Positions 17,049-25,167 of a stretch of 64,000 bases of DNA are shown in pieces. The notes beneath the pieces were generated by a model, which saw only the letters and a program-made list of their open reading frames with translations, was not told the DNA's origin and did not search any database. Source of the DNA: Caulobacter vibrioides OR37. Its GTDB lineage: Bacteria; Pseudomonadota; Alphaproteobacteria; Caulobacterales; Caulobacteraceae. The position numbers and the translations under genes were made by a program. Where the stretch lies: assembly GCF_000372645.1 (NCBI RefSeq), contig NZ_APMP01000002.1, positions 124,001 to 188,000 of the forward strand, in the 5' to 3' direction. Every line of letters starts with the position of its first letter. The first letter of the stretch is position 1.

Positions 17049-19181
17049 ATGCGATTTTTCATGAAAAGAGTTTGGTTCGGCGCGGCCGCCACGGCCGCCT
17101 TGTCCCTGTCGGCTTTCGGGGCGCTGGCCCACGAACAGCATGTCTGCCTCGACGACGCCTGCGTGATGCAGTCGTTGCTGCCGGCTCCGATCGAGGGCGC
17201 GCCCGCCGGCGACGCCGCCTCGCTGGAATCGCCGCGCTACGGAACCTGGGGCTTCGACCTCTCGGGCATGGACACCTCGGTCAAGCCGGGCGACGACTTC
17301 TACAAGTTCGCCAACGGCGCCTGGGACGCCAAGACGGTGATCCCGGCCGACCGCGTCCGCTACGGCAATTTCGACAAGCTGGCCGAGCTTTCCGAAGCCC
17401 GCACCAAGGCGATCATCGAGGCCGCCGCCGCCGACAAGGCCGCGACCGGCGAGCGCGCCAAGATCGGCGCCGCCTATCGCGCCTTCATGAACGAGGCCGC
17501 GATCGAGAAGCTGGACGCCCAGCCGATCCAGCCCTGGCTGGCCGGGATCAAGAAGGTCGCGACCAAGGACCAGTTCACCGCCCTGATGGGCCGCTCCTCG
17601 ACCACGCCCTACGCGGCGATCATCGGCCTGGGCATCGGCGTCGACGCCAAGAATCCCAAGGCCTACGCCGTCCACGCCTCGACCGGCGGCCTCAGCCTGC
17701 CCGACCGCGACTACTATCTGGACGCCAAGTTCGCCGACAAGAAGGCCGCCTATCTCGCCTATGTCGAGCAGATGCTGACCCTGGCCGGCTGGGAAAAGCC
17801 CGCCGAGAACGCCAAGGCCATCGTCGACTTCGAGACCAAGCTGGCCGAGGCCAGCTGGACCCGCGTCGAACGCCGCGACCGCGACAAGACCTACAACCCC
17901 GCCACCCTGGCCGAGCTGCAGGCCCTGACGCCCGGCTATGACTGGAACAAGTATCTGGTCGGGACCGAGCTGCCCAAGGTCGACCGCTTCATCGTCACGA
18001 CCAACACCAGCTTCCCGAAGTACGCCAAGATCTACGCCGAGACCCCGCTGGAAACCCTGAAGGCCTGGGAAGCCTTCAAGGTGGCGGACGGCGCCGCGCC
18101 GTTGCTGTCCAAGCGCTTCGCGGACGCCAGCTTCGCGTTCCGCAACAAGACCCTGTCGGGCCAGCCCGAGCAGCGCGCCCGCTGGAAGCGCGGCGTCGGC
18201 GCGGTCAACGCCATGCTGGGCGAGGCCGTCGGCAAGGACTATGTGGCCGCCTACTTCCCGGCGTCGTCCAAGGCCAAGATGATCTCGCTGGTCGGCGACA
18301 TCCGCACGGTGCTGAAGGCCCGCATCGACTCGTCGGACTGGATGGGCCCGGAGACCAAGGCCAAGGCCCAGGAGAAGCTCGCCAAGTTCACCGTCAAGAT
18401 CGGCTATCCCGACAAGTGGCGCGACTATTCCAAGCTGGTGATCAAGGACGACGACGCCTATGGCAACGCCCAGCGCGCCAGCGCCTTCGAGTACCGCCGC
18501 GACGTCGCCCGCCTGAACGGCCCGGTCGACAAGACCGAGTGGGGCATGACCCCGCAGACGGTCAACGCCTACTACAACTCGGTCAACAACGAGATCGTGT
18601 TCCCGGCCGCCATCCTGCAGGCGCCGTTCTTCCATCCGGACGCCGACCCGGCGATCAACTACGGCGGCATCGGCGGCGTGATCGGCCACGAGATCGGCCA
18701 CGGCTTCGACGACCAAGGCCGCAAGTCCGACGGCGACGGCGTGCTGCGCGACTGGTGGACGGCCGAGGATGCCAAGAAGTTCGAGGTCCAGAAGGCCAAG
18801 CTGGGCGCCCAGTATTCGGCGTTCGAGCCCTTCCCCGGCGTGCACGTCAACGGCGGCCTGACCATGGGCGAGAACATCGGCGACATGTCTGGCCTCGGCT
18901 TCGCGCTGGACGCCTACCACGTCTCGCTGCACGGCCAGCCCGCGCCGGTGCTGGACGGCTTCACCGGCGACCAGCGCGTCTATCTGGGCTGGGCCCAGGT
19001 TTGGCGCCAGAAGTCGCGCGACGACGCGGTGAAGCAGCAGATCGCCAGCGACCCGCACTCGCCGGCCTATTACCGCGTCAACGGCACGGTCCGGAACCAG
19101 CCCGGCTGGTACGCGGCCTTCGACGTCAAGCCGGGCGACAAGCTGTACGTCGCGCCGGAAGACCGGGTGAAGATCTGGTAA
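17049..19181 (+). CDS. M13-family zinc metallopeptidase (PepO/neprilysin-like)
   Basis: Exported endopeptidase, about 710 residues. A signal peptide ends near FGALAHE. The N-terminal M13 domain begins WGFDLSGMDTSVKPGDDFYKFANG. The catalytic zinc site is HEIGHGFDDQGR, preceded by VNAYYNSVNNEIVFPAAILQ, which supplies the substrate-binding Asn-Ala-Tyr-type motif, with the third zinc ligand in GENIGDMSG. The C-terminus is KIW, close to the CxxW-like end of the family. Start: ATG 17049 or 17061; a TTG further upstream (17019) is less likely. It is followed by a strong terminator. Confidence 0.92.
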   Translation: MRFFMKRVWFGAAATAALSLSAFGALAHEQHVCLDDACVMQSLLPAPIEGAPAGDAASLESPRYGTWGFDLSGMDTSVKPGDDFYKFANGAWDAKTVIPADRVRYGNFDKLAELSEARTKAIIEAAAADKAATGERAKIGAAYRAFMNEAAIEKLDAQPIQPWLAGIKKVATKDQFTALMGRSSTTPYAAIIGLGIGVDAKNPKAYAVHASTGGLSLPDRDYYLDAKFADKKAAYLAYVEQMLTLAGWEKPAENAKAIVDFETKLAEASWTRVERRDRDKTYNPATLAELQALTPGYDWNKYLVGTELPKVDRFIVTTNTSFPKYAKIYAETPLETLKAWEAFKVADGAAPLLSKRFADASFAFRNKTLSGQPEQRARWKRGVGAVNAMLGEAVGKDYVAAYFPASSKAKMISLVGDIRTVLKARIDSSDWMGPETKAKAQEKLAKFTVKIGYPDKWRDYSKLVIKDDDAYGNAQRASAFEYRRDVARLNGPVDKTEWGMTPQTVNAYYNSVNNEIVFPAAILQAPFFHPDADPAINYGGIGGVIGHEIGHGFDDQGRKSDGDGVLRDWWTAEDAKKFEVQKAKLGAQYSAFEPFPGVHVNGGLTMGENIGDMSGLGFALDAYHVSLHGQPAPVLDGFTGDQRVYLGWAQVWRQKSRDDAVKQQIASDPHSPAYYRVNGTVRNQPGWYAAFDVKPGDKLYVAPEDRVKIW

Positions 19182-19206
19182 TCCGTCTACGGATTATATC
19201 TTGATC

Positions 19207-19239
19207 AAGGGCCGGCGCCGTCCAGCGCCGGTCCTTTTT
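19207..19239 (+). terminator. Intrinsic terminator after the M13 peptidase gene
   Basis: A 12-bp GC-rich stem with one G-T wobble (left arm AAGGGCCGGCGC, 6-base loop) followed by five T. It starts 26 bp after the peptidase stop and separates it from the convergent PfpI-like gene. Confidence 0.85.
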
Positions 19240-19268
19240 CTTGGCCGCGATTCCGTGAGACGCGCCCG

Positions 19269-20078
19269 TCACCGTCCATTCGGGTGCAGCCGGGCCTCGA
19301 TCGCCGCGTCCACCAGGCGTCGAAAGTCGGCCATGCTGGCATTGACCGGCCCATAGACCGAATAGTCGACCGAGCAGGGATCGCCGCCCTGGAACATCGG
19401 GTCGGGATGATATTGCAGCGACAGCTGCACCTGCTGGGCGGCGAGGTCGGCCTTGGCGCCGGCGTCGGGTCCCGTCAGCAGGTCGGCGACGATGGTCCGG
19501 ACCATGAACAGCGACTCGTCGATGGTCGAGGAGATGCCGCCGCCGGTGATGCGGTCGCGGTCCTTGATCCAGCGCGGGCAGCCATTGGCGATGGTCACCT
19601 TGGGAAACCGCGACAGCCCCTCGACGAAGGCCCAGTGGGTCGTCGCCAGATAGCCGTCCAGCAGCCCGGCCGAGGCCAGGATCAGTCCGCCGGTGCAGAC
19701 CGAGGTGACGTAGGACGCGTGGGCCGCGCGGGTGACCAGGAAGTCCAGCAACGCCTGGTCGCCGATCGCGTCCTGCAGACCATCGCCGCCGCCCGGAACG
19801 AACAGCAGGTCGATCGGCGGGCAGTCGGTGAAGTCGTACTGCGGGACGATCTTCAGCACCCCGGCGGTGCGGGTCGGCGCCTTGGTCTGGCCGACCGTGG
19901 CCACCTGAATCGACCGACCGATCACCGCGCCGTCGAAGAAGGCGAACACCTCGTGCGGGCCGGCGATGTCGAGAAGATCCGCGCCCGGATAGACCACGAT
20001 GCCGACCGTGAACGGCTTGGCGGGCGCGGGCTTCCCCGCCCCGCTCGTCGAGGCGCCGCTCACCGGCGAAGCGCTCAT
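19269..20078 (-). CDS. DJ-1/PfpI-family protein of the tyrosinase cassette
   Basis: 269 residues, glutamine-amidotransferase-like fold. Seen: FTVGIVVYPGADLLDIAGPH, FVPGGGDGL, and the nucleophile-elbow region VTSVCTGGLILASAGLLDGY with a candidate catalytic Cys, followed by ATTHW. This matches the isonitrile hydratase (InhA)/GlxA N-terminal type, but no AraC-type helix-turn-helix follows. The first 20 residues are Ser/Gly/Ala-rich linker rather than a signal peptide, so it is probably cytoplasmic. Its ATG overlaps the stop of the upstream 137-residue gene (ATGA), which sets the start. The open frame continuing to 21914 is a chance extension through the tyrosinase gene. Confidence 0.85.
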   Translation of the reverse strand: MSASPVSGASTSGAGKPAPAKPFTVGIVVYPGADLLDIAGPHEVFAFFDGAVIGRSIQVATVGQTKAPTRTAGVLKIVPQYDFTDCPPIDLLFVPGGGDGLQDAIGDQALLDFLVTRAAHASYVTSVCTGGLILASAGLLDGYLATTHWAFVEGLSRFPKVTIANGCPRWIKDRDRITGGGISSTIDESLFMVRTIVADLLTGPDAGAKADLAAQQVQLSLQYHPDPMFQGGDPCSVDYSVYGPVNASMADFRRLVDAAIEARLHPNGR

Positions 20079-20488
20079 TGGCGCACCGCGATGAACGAGG
20101 CGGTGACGCCCGCCGGCTCGCCATTGTGCGGCTTGGCGCGGATGGTCGTGCCCAGAAGCGACGGGACCTGGTGGACCGCCTTGGGCCAGAGATAGCCCGG
20201 CCAGGCGTGATAGTCGTATTCCCAGCCGTCGGTCGGCGAGCCCGCGCGGCCATAGCCGTTCATCGCCACCAAGGTCGGCCCTTGGGGATCGCGTGTGATC
20301 TTGCCCTTGAGGTCGAGGACATAGCCGCCGCCCATGTCGAGCGTTCCGACCACGGTGTCGGGCGAAGGCGTCTCCAGTGTGAAGACGCCCTCGCCAAAGA
20401 TCAGCGACAGCGCCCTGTTGGCGTCGCCGTCGACCAGCTCGGGATTGTTCAGATAGCTGCGATAGGTCCACTGGCCGGCGATCGGCAT
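20075..20488 (-). CDS. Unknown 137-residue protein between tyrosinase and PfpI genes
   Basis: Not recognised. The sequence is beta-rich and soluble, with WTYRSYLNNPEL near the start, FTLETPSPDTVVGTLDMGGGY, GWEYDYHAWPGYLWP and a final FIAVRQ, which suggests a small lipocalin- or avidin-like barrel; that is only an impression. No signal peptide. A strong ribosome site (GGGAGGAAAG) precedes the ATG. It starts 12 bp after the tyrosinase stop and overlaps the PfpI-like gene by 4 bases, so the three are one operon and the product likely acts with the tyrosinase or its products. Confidence 0.75.
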   Translation of the reverse strand: MPIAGQWTYRSYLNNPELVDGDANRALSLIFGEGVFTLETPSPDTVVGTLDMGGGYVLDLKGKITRDPQGPTLVAMNGYGRAGSPTDGWEYDYHAWPGYLWPKAVHQVPSLLGTTIRAKPHNGEPAGVTASFIAVRQ

Positions 20489-20500
20489 GACTTTCCTCCC

Positions 20501-22207
20501 CTAATTGGCGTGGACGACCACGTTCAGCAGTTGCGGCGTCGCCTGGGTGGCGCCGGTGTCGGCGTGATGCATGGCGTGCGGTCCGGTATTGGCCTTCAGG
20601 CCCGACGGCCCCAACCGCACCAGACGGATGGTCAAGGCCGACGGCGCGGCGGCCTTGGCGCCTCCCGCCGCCCGCAACCTCGCCAGGGGACGCGAGATCG
20701 GCACCGTGAAGGTGATCGGCCGCGTGACGATGTGACGGCCGAACATCGACAGGGTGGCGACGAAGCCCGGCGAGTCGAGCGTGACCGGCTCGCCCTCCGG
20801 CGTGTTGACCACCACGGCCAGATCGGTTCCGTGCTCGAACGGCGGCAGGTCGACGGTCAGGGTGGCCAGCAGGCTGGTGGGGCCTTCTGGCCTGGTGGCC
20901 TGGGCCAACAGGGCCGGCGGCGGCGTGACCTCGGCCACGCCCAGGCTGGTGGAGCCCGGCGCCTGAAGGCGACCGACGAACGCCTGGGCCGGCGCGGGGC
21001 GCCTCAGGGCGCCGGAGAGGGTCTTGGGCACGACATTCTCGCCGGAACCGGGCTGATAGTCGTAGTCGAACGCCGCCGTGCTCTCGAACGCTCCGGCGAC
21101 CTGCTGGGCGGGCGGCGCGGGATTGCCGTTGACGTCGACGAAGAACAAGAACGGCTCGCGCCGCCAGCGCTTCAGATCGCCCAGCGGATCGACATAGCTG
21201 GGATTGTCGGCCGGCAGAGTGGGATAGCCCAGGGCCTGCTGCTTGCGGGTCCAGACGTCCCAGATCCGATCGATATTGGCGTGGTGCAGGAAGAACAGCG
21301 GATCGCACGGCGACAGGTTCGACTGCATGAAGCCGTCGCCATAGGTGATCGAGCCGTCCGGATTGGTCCAGATGCCGCCGACGCAGTTGTGCACCTTGTT
21401 GTGCGGCTGGCCTTCCATCACGCCAAAGCCGGTGATGCTGCTGTGATAATTGGACTTCGGACTGGCGAAGTCGATGAAGTCGCGCGGCGACAGGGCCTCG
21501 TTCAGCATCCACGACGAGACGGCGTTGCTGGTCGGCTTGTCGAAGCCCGGCTTGGCCGGCGTCGAGCCGCGCGAATTGGGCGGCGCGAAGAACATCGGCC
21601 CGCCCTGGGGTCCGATATCGAACAGCAGGTCGGCCGGGAAGCGCAGGCCGCGGATCAGCAGCTGCTGGTTCTGCTGGCTGGTCAGGGTCTTCCAGAACGT
21701 GTCCAGCACGGGGCCAAACTGACTGTTGAAGGCGTCCAGGCTCTGGATATAGGCCGAATTGTTGGGGTTCAGCACATCGTCGAACATCGCCGCCGGCACC
21801 TTCGGGTCGGCGGTCCAGTCCCAGTAGGGGAAGGCGAAGTCCGGGTCCTCGCTCAGCAGGCGGACGGTCTGCTCGAACAGGCCCACGAAGCCCCGGTGCC
21901 AGACCACGAACCACCAGTTGCCGTGCGGGCAGTCGATCGTGTGGATCAGCGCCCGGCGGTACCAGTTGTTCGGGTCGGTCGCCGGCAGAGCCAGCATCTT
22001 GCGGATCGCCTTCTTGTAGCTCTCCAGCGCCTTCATCCCCTCCGGAGAATTGACGTTGTAGCGGCGCCAGCGGGCCTTGGCGGGCGGCGCGGCCGAGGCG
22101 ACGGGCCCAGCGGCGGCCAGGGCGGCGGCGGCGCCCCCGGCGGCCAGCAGCGCGCGGCGCGAGGGCATGGAGAAGCCGGCCTCGGCCGGAGTGGAATCGC
22201 GAGTCAT
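20501..22207 (-). CDS. Tat-exported tyrosinase/polyphenol oxidase-like copper protein
   Basis: Type 3 binuclear copper oxidase acting on phenols, 568 residues. The N-terminus has a twin-arginine signal (PSRRALLAAGGAAAALAAAG). CuA ligands fit HTIDCPHG and WHRGFVGLFEQ, with Cys two residues before a His as in thioether-bridged enzymes; CuB fits PHNKVHNCVGG and DPLFFLHHANIDRIW. From about 390 a beta-rich C-terminal part with PPFEHGTDLAVVVNTPEG resembles the shielding domain of plant polyphenol oxidases. The ATG at 22207 has GGAGG 7 bases upstream. First gene of a three-gene operon. The substrate and whether it makes pigment are unknown. Confidence 0.9.
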   Translation of the reverse strand: MTRDSTPAEAGFSMPSRRALLAAGGAAAALAAAGPVASAAPPAKARWRRYNVNSPEGMKALESYKKAIRKMLALPATDPNNWYRRALIHTIDCPHGNWWFVVWHRGFVGLFEQTVRLLSEDPDFAFPYWDWTADPKVPAAMFDDVLNPNNSAYIQSLDAFNSQFGPVLDTFWKTLTSQQNQQLLIRGLRFPADLLFDIGPQGGPMFFAPPNSRGSTPAKPGFDKPTSNAVSSWMLNEALSPRDFIDFASPKSNYHSSITGFGVMEGQPHNKVHNCVGGIWTNPDGSITYGDGFMQSNLSPCDPLFFLHHANIDRIWDVWTRKQQALGYPTLPADNPSYVDPLGDLKRWRREPFLFFVDVNGNPAPPAQQVAGAFESTAAFDYDYQPGSGENVVPKTLSGALRRPAPAQAFVGRLQAPGSTSLGVAEVTPPPALLAQATRPEGPTSLLATLTVDLPPFEHGTDLAVVVNTPEGEPVTLDSPGFVATLSMFGRHIVTRPITFTVPISRPLARLRAAGGAKAAAPSALTIRLVRLGPSGLKANTGPHAMHHADTGATQATPQLLNVVVHAN

Positions 22208-22503
22208 CGGCGACCTCCCTTTGAGTCGAGAGCCCCCTGGAGGGCGAACACGGAAGACGGTGATACGCTTACGGTCACGCGCGGAGGCAGGACCCGCGCC
22301 GGAAGCCCGGCGCGCGAGGCGTTCAGGTCCTTGCACCTCCCCCGTGTGGGACGCGCCCACCCGGGATATACTACTTATGCGCTAAGATAACGCCAGCTAA
22401 ATTTATGGATTAAGGCTCAACGGTCTTGGCGCACCATCTGGCGTGTTGCGCGCCGCCGCCAGACGCGCTCTATCACCCCGGTTGACGCGTTGGGGGGACG
22501 AGC

Positions 22504-23775
22504 ATGGCGCTGGACGACGAAGCCGAGCGCAAGCCGCTGGCGCCGCGCCTGCGTCGCCTGGGTCCCGGCCTGATCACCGGAGCGGCCGACGACGATCCCA
22601 GCGGCATCGCCACCTATTCGCAGGCCGGCGCCCAGTTCGGCCTGAACATGCTGTGGACCGTCGTCCTGACCTATCCGCTGATGGTCGCGGTGCAGTCGAT
22701 CAGCGCCCGCATCGGCCGCGTGACCGGCCATGGCCTGTCGACCAACCTCGGCAAGATCCTGCCGCGCTGGCTGGTCACGGCCCTGGTCGGCCTGCTGTTC
22801 TTCGCCAACACCATCAATATCGGCGCCGATCTGGCGGCGATGGGGGCCGCCGGACGGCTGGTGACCGGCGCCAACCAGCACCTGCTGACCATCGCCTTCG
22901 CGCTGGTCACGGTCCTGCTGCAGGTGTTCGTGCCTTATCATCGCTATGTCAGCCTGCTGAAGTGGCTGACCCTGGCGCTGTTCGCCTATGTCGCCGTCGT
23001 CTTCAGCGTCAAGATCGACTGGGGCCAGGTCGCCATCCATACGATCTTCCCGCGCCTTCCGGACCAGGGCTGGATCGTCGTGGTCGTGGCCGTCTTCGGC
23101 ACCACCATCAGTCCCTATCTGTTCTTCTGGCAGAGCTCCGAGGAGGTCGAGGAAGAGGAGGCCAAGGGCGCCGCCCCGCTGATCGCCGCGCCGGAGGCCG
23201 CCGCCGAGGAACTGGACCGGATTCGCTGGGACACCTTCATCGGCATGGGCGTGTCGAACCTGATCGCCTTCTTCATCATCCTGACCACGGCGGTGACGCT
23301 GAACACCCACGGGATCACCGACATCCAGACGTCCGAGCAGGCGGCCCTGGCCCTGCGGCCGATCGCCGGCCAGATGGCCTTCCTGCTGTTCGCCCTGGGC
23401 GTCGTGGGCACCGGGCTGCTGGGCGTGCCGGTGCTGGCCGGCTCGGTCGGCTACGCGATCGGCGAGCTGCGGGGCTGGACCTGCGGGCTGGAGCGCAAGC
23501 CGCGCGAGGCGCCCGCCTTCTACGCCGTGATCGTCGGGGCCGTCGTCCTGGGCCTCGTGGTCGACTATTCGGGACTGGACCCGATCAAGGCGCTGTTCTG
23601 GAGCGCCGTGGTCAATGGCGTAACGGCCGTGCCGATCATGGCGGCGATGATGCTGGTGGCCAGCCGTCGACAGGAGATGGGCCCGTTCGTGGCCACCCGC
23701 GCCCAGGTCGTCTTCGGCTGGCTGGCGACCCTGGTCATGGCCGTCGCCGCCGTCGGCATGTTCCTGACGTTATAG
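22504..23775 (+). CDS. Nramp-family divalent metal transporter, non-canonical type
   Basis: Inner-membrane transporter, 423 residues with about 11 hydrophobic helices. TM1 carries DPSG at 31-34 (DDDPSGIATYSQAG) where classical Nramp/MntH has DPGN, and TM6 reads TTISPYLFFWQ without the metal-binding Met of the MPH motif. This fits Nramp-related proteins, some of which move magnesium rather than manganese. An acidic loop follows TM6 (SSEEVEEEEAKG). It is divergent from tyrosinase; the 296-bp gap contains a leader hairpin TCTGGCG/CGCCAGA at 22437-22463. No known metal riboswitch was recognised there. Confidence 0.85.
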   Translation: MALDDEAERKPLAPRLRRLGPGLITGAADDDPSGIATYSQAGAQFGLNMLWTVVLTYPLMVAVQSISARIGRVTGHGLSTNLGKILPRWLVTALVGLLFFANTINIGADLAAMGAAGRLVTGANQHLLTIAFALVTVLLQVFVPYHRYVSLLKWLTLALFAYVAVVFSVKIDWGQVAIHTIFPRLPDQGWIVVVVAVFGTTISPYLFFWQSSEEVEEEEAKGAAPLIAAPEAAAEELDRIRWDTFIGMGVSNLIAFFIILTTAVTLNTHGITDIQTSEQAALALRPIAGQMAFLLFALGVVGTGLLGVPVLAGSVGYAIGELRGWTCGLERKPREAPAFYAVIVGAVVLGLVVDYSGLDPIKALFWSAVVNGVTAVPIMAAMMLVASRRQEMGPFVATRAQVVFGWLATLVMAVAAVGMFLTL

Positions 23776-23882
23776 GTCCGGCCCGCGACATCTCCGTCCG
23801 AGGCCGGGGCCAAAGCGCTCGCGGGGCCGGCGCGCCGGACGATCGCGCCCCGAAAGCCAGGCTTCGCCGGACCTGGAAATCT

Positions 23883-24206
23883 TTTTGACGGAAGAGTCAA
23901 AATTTGAAATCGAGAGGCCAGATACACCAAACCCGCCGCGGGGGATAATCGCGACGGGCTGGCTATTTCTCGATCATTCGATCTAGGCGGGCGTTTCCTC
24001 CCCGAAACGCCGAAGGAAGGGAGCTCTCTGTCGGGCCCGTTTCTTCCTTGCAGGGTCAAGAAACGTCAAATTCGTGACGGTGTCAACGCGTCAAAGCCAG
24101 AATCCGTAACGGGTTGGACGAATTTTTGACGCCCGCGCCGTAGTTTGGACCGAGCAGTCGAATTTACCCCCGAAATCCGGCGTTATTTTTGACCAATCCG
24201 TCAAAA
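23883..24206. repeat. TGAC/GTCA-rich block bounded by two TTTTGAC-N6-GTCAAAA palindromes
   Basis: The 432-bp gap between the convergent Nramp and hisG genes contains a perfect 20-bp palindrome TTTTGAC-N6-GTCAAAA at 23883-23902 and another at 24187-24206, one base from the hisG stop. The two ends are also related as imperfect terminal inverted repeats (TTTTGACGGA on each outer side). Between them are at least five further TTTGACG or CGTCAAA copies at 24056-24130 and an 8-bp hairpin GGCGTTTC/GAAACGCC at 23990-24011. No gene is supported. It could be a regulator-binding array or a MITE-like remnant. Confidence 0.7.
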
Positions 24207-24207
24207 G

Positions 24208-25167
24208 TTAAGGTTCGAGCGTGGCGACGAACTGGTCGAGCACCGCCGAGCGCGACTCGAAAACATAGTCCGGACGCGACACGGTGACGGGCTCGACCCC
24301 GGCGGCGGCCAGGGCGGCGGCCGCGTCGAACAGGTCGCCGGTCGCCAGCAGCACGCCATTGGCCCGACGCGAGCCGCCCTTGGCCACGAAGGCGGCCACG
24401 GCCGCCTGGGCCGCCGCGTCCTGCTCGGCCGGCCAGGCCAGGGTCGCCAGCTTGGCCGCCCGTCCCTTGGCCTCGACCACCGACAACATACGCCGGAGAC
24501 TCTCCAGCTGCTCGGCCGACCAACTGGCGACCCGCGAGGCGGTCAGCTGGGCCTGACTCTTCAGGATCACCCCATCTGAGAGGATCTTCAGCCCGTTGGC
24601 CGCCAGGGTCGCGCCGGTGGTGGTGATGTCGACGACCAGCTCGGCGGCGCCGGCGGCCGGGGCCCCCTCGGTCGCGCCGCTGCTCTCGACGATCCGATAG
24701 TCGGCGATGCCGTGCCGGGCGAAGAAGGCGCGGGTCTGGGTGACGTACTTGGTCGCCACCCGCAGGCGCCGGCCGGTCTTGGCCAGGTGCAGATGCCCGA
24801 CGTCGTCGATGTCGGCCATGGTGTCGACGTCGATCCAGCTCTTGGGCGCGGTCACCACCAGGTCGGCGCGGCCAAAGCCCAGGGCCCGCAGCAGCATGAC
24901 CCGGCTGTCCATGTCGTCGCCGCGCTCGCGCAGCAGGTCCTCGCCGGTGACGCCCAGGTGCAGCTCACCGCTGTCCAGGCCCGCGGCGATGTCGCCGGCC
25001 GACAGCAGGCGCACCGAGACGCCGGGCAGGCCGCCCAGCTCGGCCGAATAGCCGCGCGCCCCGCCGGTCATCTCCAGCTTGAAGCCGCAGCCGGCCAGCC
25101 AGTCCTCGACCTGGTCCTTCAGGCGGCCCTTGGACGGAATGGCGAAGATCATCGGATTGGCGCTCAT
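24208..25167 (-). CDS. hisG: ATP phosphoribosyltransferase, HisZ-dependent context
   Basis: First step of histidine synthesis (ATP plus PRPP to phosphoribosyl-ATP), 319 residues. Catalytic-domain motifs seen: AIPSKGRLKDQVEDWL, SAGDIAAGLDSGELHLGVTGEDLLRE, LGFGRADLVVTAPKSW, ATKYVTQTRAFFARHG, and the PRPP loop ELVVDITTTGATLAANGLKIL. The C-terminal 100 or so residues do not show the PTVSPL-like motif of long-form HisG regulatory domains and end in NGVLLATGDLFDAAAALAAAG. The start overlaps the hisZ stop by one base. Last gene of hisS-hisZ-hisG, controlled by the leader at 27825-27963. Confidence 0.92.
   Translation of the reverse strand: MSANPMIFAIPSKGRLKDQVEDWLAGCGFKLEMTGGARGYSAELGGLPGVSVRLLSAGDIAAGLDSGELHLGVTGEDLLRERGDDMDSRVMLLRALGFGRADLVVTAPKSWIDVDTMADIDDVGHLHLAKTGRRLRVATKYVTQTRAFFARHGIADYRIVESSGATEGAPAAGAAELVVDITTTGATLAANGLKILSDGVILKSQAQLTASRVASWSAEQLESLRRMLSVVEAKGRAAKLATLAWPAEQDAAAQAAVAAFVAKGGSRRANGVLLATGDLFDAAAALAAAGVEPVTVSRPDYVFESRSAVLDQFVATLEP

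Noticed and set aside
17043-19058. 671-residue minus-strand frame opposite the M13 peptidase
   Set aside because: Antisense shadow; Val/Gly/Leu/Arg-rich, no family features, while the plus strand has the complete zinc site.
19269-21914. 881-residue minus-strand open frame
   Set aside because: Only its last 269 residues resemble a protein family; the rest is a wrong-frame reading through the tyrosinase and the 137-residue gene, which both have clear motifs and ribosome sites.
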